DNA of 64,000 nt, from assembly GCF_042139015.1 (NCBI RefSeq), contig NZ_JBHIKY010000021.1, positions 1-64,000 of the forward strand, read 5' to 3'. Under the pieces are notes generated by a model. That model was not told the origin of the DNA. It was given only the letters and a program-made list of their open reading frames with translations, and did no database searches. Position numbers and translations under genes: made by a program. The number at the start of each line of letters is the position of its first letter. The stretch's first letter is position 1. Below, piece after piece: positions 59,212 to 64,000 of this stretch. The DNA comes from JBHIKY01 sp042139015 (GTDB taxonomy: Bacteria > Bacillota > Bacilli > Bacillales > Marinococcaceae).

Positions 59212-60657
59212 TCAGTTATCAGCTTTGAGAAACTGGTTTTCCACTCTCTGCATAAGATCCTTGCGCTCGTATGAATGGTAAAGCATACTTTTTAATCGGA
59301 CAGGATCGCCGAAGAAATAACGCTCGTAAAGTATTTGCCTTGACCCAAAGGCACTCATACTTGTATCCCACGCCAGTCGAAACAGCTTTACCCGGTCACT
59401 GGCATTGTTCCCGGCGGATGGTAAGTATTGTTTCAAATCTGTTTTAATGCCGGATTGAAAGTCTTTTTCTGCAGGAATTGTTACCATTCCGCTTGCTCCT
59501 AGAAGCTGAAGAATTTCTGTGAGTCTCGGATATAAAGAAGGAAATGTAGTAATGGCTGCCTGAAGTGGATTTCCGTCCGGAAGCATGTAGCCGTTGTGAC
59601 TATATGCTCCTGCTTCTGAAGCTGTTAAAAACGCTCTCATTGTCTCAAGTGCAATAATAATGTCTGCAATTTTTTCTTGAACATGCTGATACTCGCCGGA
59701 TTTTATCGTATCAACAAGTAATTGGGCAACACCCAGAATAAATTCCACTTTTACCACCTGGCGTGAAACCACCTGATGTAACGCCAGGCGGGTGTATGCT
59801 CCCTTCGTGGCTAACGCATCGGAAACTGAAATATTATCATAATAAAATACACGCTCCCACGGAACGAGGACATGATCAAATACAACCAGCGCATCGTTTT
59901 CTTCAAAACGCGCCCCCAGCGGCGAATCAAACGTCGACTCTGATTGAGTGAAGGGTTGTCTGCATATGAATTTTACCCCTTTTGTATTGCTTGGAATCGT
60001 AAACGAATAAGAATATGATTTATCAATCATGCCTCCCGTTGAATAAACGAGAAGTTCATCGGTTATACCCCCTTGCGTCGCCAAAAGCTTGGCTCCGTTA
60101 ATCACAATTCCTTTCTTATTCCGTTCTATAATTTTTGCAGAGACCGTGTCCTCGGAGCTGTTAAATAGTTGGGAGGAAGAGCGGTTCACCTGCGGATTTT
60201 TAAAAGTATGGGTAAACGACCAATCCTGTTCCCGCGCCTTTTCATAAATGGCAAGCACATGATCAGGGAAACAATTTTTATTTTCTTGAAATATGGAGAG
60301 GGAAACCACTAGTGACACTAATACAGTGTTCATATAATCGGGGCTTCTCCCCATCATTCCACCATTTGTTTTTGCCCACTCCTGAATCATCAGTCGTCTC
60401 TGCCTTAAATCCTCTTTTGTTCTTGGAAGTAAGAAAGAGGTGCCGACGCTCTCGCCGGTCGAAGGAGAAGGAAAGGTCATGACCTCCTTTAGCTTTTTGT
60501 CATACTGCAGGTCATATAACGCTGCCTGGCTCTTCACAACGCCTTTAAAAGAAGCATGTTCCGATATTAGACCATTTACCTTTTCCCCATCAATCCATAC
60601 CTCACTATGCAAGTGATTAATTCTCTTTATATATTCTGCCCCATTGATAGCAGCCAT
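59212..60657 (-). CDS. HpaB-family 4-hydroxyphenylacetate 3-monooxygenase-like flavoprotein
   Basis: A 481-residue FADH2-dependent monooxygenase of the HpaB family. The signature segments are GRSPDYMNTVLVSL, GIVINGAKLLATQGGITDEL and LVVFDHVLVPWERVFYYDN, and a late LQLLGASGMVTIP block. It ortho-hydroxylates phenols using reduced flavin. No HpaC-type flavin reductase is adjacent, so reduction must come from elsewhere. ATG 60657 has AGAGGTG 6 nt upstream. It is a stand-alone gene, as B. subtilis YoaI-like enzymes are. Confidence 0.86.
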   Translation of the reverse strand: MAAINGAEYIKRINHLHSEVWIDGEKVNGLISEHASFKGVVKSQAALYDLQYDKKLKEVMTFPSPSTGESVGTSFLLPRTKEDLRQRRLMIQEWAKTNGGMMGRSPDYMNTVLVSLVVSLSIFQENKNCFPDHVLAIYEKAREQDWSFTHTFKNPQVNRSSSQLFNSSEDTVSAKIIERNKKGIVINGAKLLATQGGITDELLVYSTGGMIDKSYSYSFTIPSNTKGVKFICRQPFTQSESTFDSPLGARFEENDALVVFDHVLVPWERVFYYDNISVSDALATKGAYTRLALHQVVSRQVVKVEFILGVAQLLVDTIKSGEYQHVQEKIADIIIALETMRAFLTASEAGAYSHNGYMLPDGNPLQAAITTFPSLYPRLTEILQLLGASGMVTIPAEKDFQSGIKTDLKQYLPSAGNNASDRVKLFRLAWDTSMSAFGSRQILYERYFFGDPVRLKSMLYHSYERKDLMQRVENQFLKADN

Positions 60658-60846
60658 TTGCTTCACCTCTTTGTTACGATTGGAGATCCGCCGCTTCTTT
60701 TCTACAATATTTAATTCCTGAGAAAAGTATGCTACTAACTCATGAGAGGTTTACTATGAGAAACCATCCTTGAGTAATTTAGAATAAAAAAGAACATATA
60801 CTGTGTAACTGAGGTAAGGCTTAAGCAGGGGGAGGGACAATAGAAC

Positions 60847-61395
60847 ATGATGTTTGTACCGCTCAAAACAGATGGATATTACTTTATGAAAGTGATCGAT
60901 TTGTACTGCCGCCTTTTTGGAGCGGACCCGCGGGGGATAGCTTCACAAATTCGCCAGCATGCAGCGTATCCACAGTATAAGGGCTACATAGCACTCAGCG
61001 GCAAACAGACCGTCGGATATATTTACGGCTATACCTCCATGAAGGGTCAGGGTTATCATGAGCTGCTTGCTGCTCATTTACAAGAAGCAGCCGGCTGGCT
61101 GACAGACTGTATGGAAGTAGCCGAGCTTGGCGTACATCCAGGCTTTCGAAGACAGGGGACAGCCCAGAAGCTTCTTGATCTTCTGTTTGATCAGAGGCAG
61201 GAAAATAAAGCTGTATTAACCGTACGTAAAAATAACTACAACGCTTTTGCATTTTACAAAAAACGGGGCTGGGAGGTGATTCGCGAAGGCTTTTATCCTA
61301 ACACGGCAAACGAATTTATCATTATGGGAAAGCATTTGAGAAAAATGACCCTCAGCTTGGAAAGTCCTAGTGTAAAGAAGGCATCCAAAGATTGA
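60847..61395 (+). CDS. GNAT family N-acetyltransferase
   Basis: A 182-residue acetyltransferase. The acetyl-CoA loop is VHPGFRRQGTAQKLLDLLF after the strand VAELG, followed by NNYNAFAFYKKRGWEVI. GGGGGAGGG lies about 11 nt upstream of ATG 60847 (ATG 60850 directly follows). The acceptor is unknown. Confidence 0.82.
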   Translation: MMFVPLKTDGYYFMKVIDLYCRLFGADPRGIASQIRQHAAYPQYKGYIALSGKQTVGYIYGYTSMKGQGYHELLAAHLQEAAGWLTDCMEVAELGVHPGFRRQGTAQKLLDLLFDQRQENKAVLTVRKNNYNAFAFYKKRGWEVIREGFYPNTANEFIIMGKHLRKMTLSLESPSVKKASKD

Positions 61396-61475
61396 TGTAC
61401 AGGAGGAATTTGCATGCTATCATTATATTGAAAAAATGCAGGCTTGCAAGTAAATAAGAAAAGCTGGTGATATAT

Positions 61476-61829
61476 ATGATTAATTATGATGGCCGAACCT
61501 TTGTATCAAAGTTTAATTCGTTTAATGGAGAGGTTTCTTCCAGTACATATTTTCACTATAAACAGGAAGACAATATGCTTACAGCGGATTATTCTGGAGG
61601 GGAAATTGTTACAGGGAGAATCATCGGTCTTGTTCATGATGACGGAACCCTGGCTTTCCGCTACAATCATATTACTTCAGCGCGCGAACTCCGCGGCGGA
61701 GAATGTACCTCCACGCCGAAAATATTAAAGGATGGCCGCATCAGACTTCATGAAAACTGGAAATGGCTGGATAAAGAACAGCTTACCGGGCACTCCATCG
61801 TTGAGGAAGTCCAGAAGAAATACGTATGA
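61476..61829 (+). CDS. Small protein of the so-called n-acetylglutamate synthase-like family
   Basis: A 117-residue protein, INYDGRTFVSKFNSFNGEVS, FHYKQEDNMLTADYSGGEIV and GRIRLHENWKWL marking a conserved Bacillaceae family that databases often label n-acetylglutamate synthase, although it lacks a GNAT fold pattern. The function is effectively unknown. ATG 61476 is used; the ribosome site is weak (GGTG). A strong terminator overlaps its end. Confidence 0.7.
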   Translation: MINYDGRTFVSKFNSFNGEVSSSTYFHYKQEDNMLTADYSGGEIVTGRIIGLVHDDGTLAFRYNHITSARELRGGECTSTPKILKDGRIRLHENWKWLDKEQLTGHSIVEEVQKKYV

Positions 61830-61866
61830 AAAAGGGACCTCCAACAGCATTGGAGGTCCCTTTATT
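61829..61866. terminator. Strong bidirectional terminator
   Basis: AAAGGGACCTCCAA and TTGGAGGTCCCTTT form a perfect 14-pair stem with CAGCA loop, between convergent genes. Confidence 0.9.
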
Positions 61867-61869
61867 AAC

Positions 61870-62664
61870 TTAAAAATAAACTCGAACCCGTACTAGATCC
61901 TGAATACTTCCATCGTTCGCACTTCTTGTATACACCCAGAGTTCTCCCGTGCTGGAAGTTGGCTGTCGGTCAAACGGTACTGTCGTCGAAAAATTTCCAT
62001 AGATCGGACCGGCGGCATCAGCTGTCGTAAATCGTTCATTTGAAACAATTATTCCGTTATCATCACGCAGCTGATGAAGCACATTCGCTTCAAACGCACG
62101 CGCCTGCCCTTCAAGTCTTTGGCCGGAAGAAAAACGGATACCGGGATAAGGTGAACAGACAACGATATTTCTTGAAGTTGGCAGTGGGAGCAGTAAGTGG
62201 TACTCCGGCCAGATGACATCCTCCTGGTACCCCGGCCTGCCAAGATTTGCTCTTGTTATGCTGCTGAGTGGAATGGCGAATCTCCTTGAAATGGCAAAAA
62301 GCGTATCTCCAGATTGGATTCGATAAATAAACGTCGGAACTATCAACTGCTGGTCAGGAAAAATAACATTCGGATTCTGTAATTGATTGACTCCGGCTAC
62401 TAAATCCACAAAGGTGCTGAACCTTGTAGAAATGCTGCTGATCGTATCGCCGCGATTGACCACATAAACTGATTCCCCTGGAATAGAAGGACTTGGAACG
62501 ACGAGTACATCTCCTGGAAAGATCAGACCTGGATCAGTAACAGGATCATAAAGGTGGTTGGCCCGTTCAACCGCCTCCACGCTGCTGCCATATCTCCGTG
62601 CAATAGAATACAATGTATCCCCCGAGCGGACCTTGTAAATATAATGTTTTTCATTAACAATCAC
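61870..62664 (-). CDS. Triple-LysM protein with C-terminal Gmad2 domain
   Basis: A 264-residue protein. Three LysM repeats: YKVRSGDTLYSIARRYG (about 9-55), YVVNRGDTISSISTRFS (about 66-110) and YRIQSGDTLFAISRRFA (about 113-160). The C-terminal part (from about 165) starts NIVVCSPYPGIRFSSGQ and ends GSIQDLVRVRVYF, an immunoglobulin-like Gmad2 domain found in spore-associated Firmicute proteins. There is no signal peptide, which fits spore-coat or cortex proteins made in the mother cell. GTG 62664 has GGGGGAGA about 10 nt upstream. Confidence 0.85.
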   Translation of the reverse strand: MIVNEKHYIYKVRSGDTLYSIARRYGSSVEAVERANHLYDPVTDPGLIFPGDVLVVPSPSIPGESVYVVNRGDTISSISTRFSTFVDLVAGVNQLQNPNVIFPDQQLIVPTFIYRIQSGDTLFAISRRFAIPLSSITRANLGRPGYQEDVIWPEYHLLLPLPTSRNIVVCSPYPGIRFSSGQRLEGQARAFEANVLHQLRDDNGIIVSNERFTTADAAGPIYGNFSTTVPFDRQPTSSTGELWVYTRSANDGSIQDLVRVRVYF

Positions 62665-62795
62665 TTTACATCACTCTCCCCCTATAAGAATATGAATCTA
62701 AGTGATTCTTTATATCCTATAGAAAGGGTAAGTGGTTGGTAATCAGCGGTTTTTTTCGAGAACGAACAAACCTGATAGGAAGGAATGATAGGAAA

Positions 62796-63251
62796 ATGAA
62801 CTCTTCACACAAAGGGCTTCACCGCCACAAAGCATTGCATCCCTTATCGCATGATCACCACCGTGCACTATTTACAGCCCTGAACTTAAAAAGGGCCGGA
62901 ACAGAGGCGTCTCGTTTTTCAACGACGGAAGTAAAGGAGGATACGATTTATTTTTGGACCACTGATGGAAATACGCATTTCCAGAATGAAGAAGAAGTAC
63001 TGCTTCCTGTATTTGCGGAATATGCCTCTGTAAACCAGAAAGACATTCAACAGATGCTCATTGAGCATGTAGAGATCCGGTCGGCGATGCAGAAGCTCTG
63101 CCGGGACCGGGAAGCCTTTACAACTGATCAGTTAAATGAGCTTGGGAGTCTGCTCGAGGAGCACATCCGCAGAGAAGAAAGAGTCATTTTTCCAATGATT
63201 GAACAGGCATTGCCGGAAGAAAGAATCTCAAAGCTTGTCTTCAAAAAATAA
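62796..63251 (+). CDS. Hemerythrin domain protein
   Basis: A 151-residue four-helix-bundle protein. The diiron ligands are visible as HPLSHDHHRAL, HFQNEEEVLLPVF (HxxxE), MLIEHVEIR and LEEHIRREERVIFPMIE (HxxxE). Hemerythrin-like proteins bind O2, NO or iron. ATG 62796 is preferred over the longer frame from 62736, with GGAAGGA-type sites upstream. It is convergent with the helix-turn-helix gene, with only one base between the stop codons. Confidence 0.85.
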   Translation: MNSSHKGLHRHKALHPLSHDHHRALFTALNLKRAGTEASRFSTTEVKEDTIYFWTTDGNTHFQNEEEVLLPVFAEYASVNQKDIQQMLIEHVEIRSAMQKLCRDREAFTTDQLNELGSLLEEHIRREERVIFPMIEQALPEERISKLVFKK

Positions 63252-63252
63252 T

Positions 63253-63951
63253 TCAGCTGTCCAGCCAGGATGTTCGATAGTTAATATCTTTCAGCTGTTC
63301 TAGCCAATCCACACCTGGGTAATGGTTTTGCCGCTTTTGCCGATCTTCATGTAAACGCTTTTTGTAATCGGTTTTCATTTTTTCATCAAGAATGGTATTG
63401 ATGACCTTGTCCATATAGCTGCTTCCATATTGGACGGTTTTGTCAATCATTTTTAAACGGAAGAGACGATACATTTTATCGTCTTCTATGTTTATTTTTT
63501 CTTGTTTTTGATTAGAAGTAGTAGTTTCCACAGCTTCATTATGTATAGTTTCTTTAGCAGCCGCAGCGGTCTCGGTGATTTCCGCGGTCTGCAGGGACGG
63601 TCTGCAACTGGTGTCTGCAGGAGGAATGATTACCGTGATGTTGCTGCTGTTGCCTCCTTTGACTCTGTAGACCGTCACGCGTTTTATGATTCCTTTTTTC
63701 TCAAGGGAGGCCAGGGCATAGTTAATCGTGCGCTGACTCCTGCCAATGTTCGCTGCCATTGTTTTTACCTTCAGCCAGGAGATACCGGGGAGCTTAACCG
63801 AATAACGGGTGAGCAAGGTCAGAAGCTCGCATTCTGTATTGCTCATATGTATTTTTTTGAAAATACTATCGACGCTGCGGTTGAGTTCCTGAACGCTCGA
63901 GTAATATACATAATTCTTTGCTTCTTTGTAATGGTTTGATAGAACAGACAT
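63253..63951 (-). CDS. Helix-turn-helix protein of unknown role
   Basis: A 232-residue cytoplasmic protein. An N-terminal winged-helix (residues 35-95) includes TMAANIGRSQRTINYALASL and EKKGIIKRVTVYRVKGG, like replication-initiator or phage-type regulators. A low-complexity Ala/Thr/Glu linker follows, then a C-terminal helical region with KMYRLFRLKMIDKTVQYG and a basic stretch. GAGGT precedes ATG. Similar proteins of Bacillus lack known function. Confidence 0.68.
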   Translation of the reverse strand: MSVLSNHYKEAKNYVYYSSVQELNRSVDSIFKKIHMSNTECELLTLLTRYSVKLPGISWLKVKTMAANIGRSQRTINYALASLEKKGIIKRVTVYRVKGGNSSNITVIIPPADTSCRPSLQTAEITETAAAAKETIHNEAVETTTSNQKQEKINIEDDKMYRLFRLKMIDKTVQYGSSYMDKVINTILDEKMKTDYKKRLHEDRQKRQNHYPGVDWLEQLKDINYRTSWLDS

Positions 63952-64000
63952 AGATAGTGTACCTCACTTTATGTAGGAAATGGATGCAGATCTCTATCTG

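Noticed and set aside
1..64000. rRNA or tRNA genes
   Set aside because: Reading through the intergenic regions, I did not recognise any tRNA cloverleaf or rRNA sequence; a covariance-model scan would be needed to exclude them.

Overview
The window looks like a chromosomal segment of a low-to-mid G+C Firmicute of the Bacillaceae. Evidence: AGGAGG-type ribosome binding sites with frequent GTG and TTG starts, compact stem plus T-run terminators, and Bacillus-type families (YfhD, YjcZ, YesL/DUF624, DUF421, KtrB/D, KatE-type catalase, PRK06851, CD3324, GH32 SacA). A very acidic lipoprotein and the K+ transporter would fit a halophile or alkaliphile, but the species cannot be named from sequence alone.

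Layout. 0.4-17.2 kb is ordinary housekeeping and stress material: a D,D-carboxypeptidase, a CPBP membrane protease, an MFS exporter, an ABC-F ribosome-protection ATPase with an attenuator-like leader, a Ktr K+ channel subunit, a large-subunit catalase, a PPP phosphatase, a two-P-loop ATPase, a PadR-HAAS pair with a 16-nt-arm palindromic operator, an M14 carboxypeptidase and a HIT protein. 17.2-41.7 kb is one long, almost entirely plus-strand carbohydrate locus. It holds three Gfo/Idh/MocA oxidoreductases, a xylose-isomerase-like TIM barrel, a BadF-type kinase, a PhyH dioxygenase, a truncated sulfatase, a sugar ABC importer without its own ATPase, a class II aldolase, GH84, GH38 and GH36 glycosidases, a DeoR regulator, an Asp/Glu-racemase-like protein, FGGY and ROK kinases, a GmhA-like SIS isomerase and an amidohydrolase. 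The three glycosidases lack signal peptides, so imported oligosaccharides are probably dismantled in the cytoplasm. 41.9-49.5 kb has small unrelated genes and a decaying sucrose-type cluster (SacA-like GH32, one intact permease, one N-truncated permease, a gutted binding-protein gene, LacI regulator).

49.7-52.0 kb carries a phosphotransferase-like gene, a CD3324-family gene with an overlapping 30-codon upstream ORF, and a pair of near-duplicate 110-bp leader regions in front of tiny ORFs. 52.0-57.4 kb has an ArsR-AHSA1 pair, a beta-lactamase-fold hydrolase, a rifamycin-phosphotransferase-like enzyme and RpiB behind a TRAP-permease remnant. 57.7-64 kb has an NTF2-like protein, a membrane protein, a sulfite-oxidase-type pseudogene, an HpaB-like monooxygenase, GNAT, LysM-Gmad2, hemerythrin and winged-helix proteins.

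Signs of genome decay are frequent: at least five gene remnants (sulfatase, ABC binding protein, ABC permease, TRAP permease, molybdoenzyme), and an intergenic repeat family of about 190 bp present in three clear copies and possibly a fourth. The most interesting items are the glycan locus, the duplicated leader with mini-ORFs, the ABC-F attenuator and the dispersed repeat.
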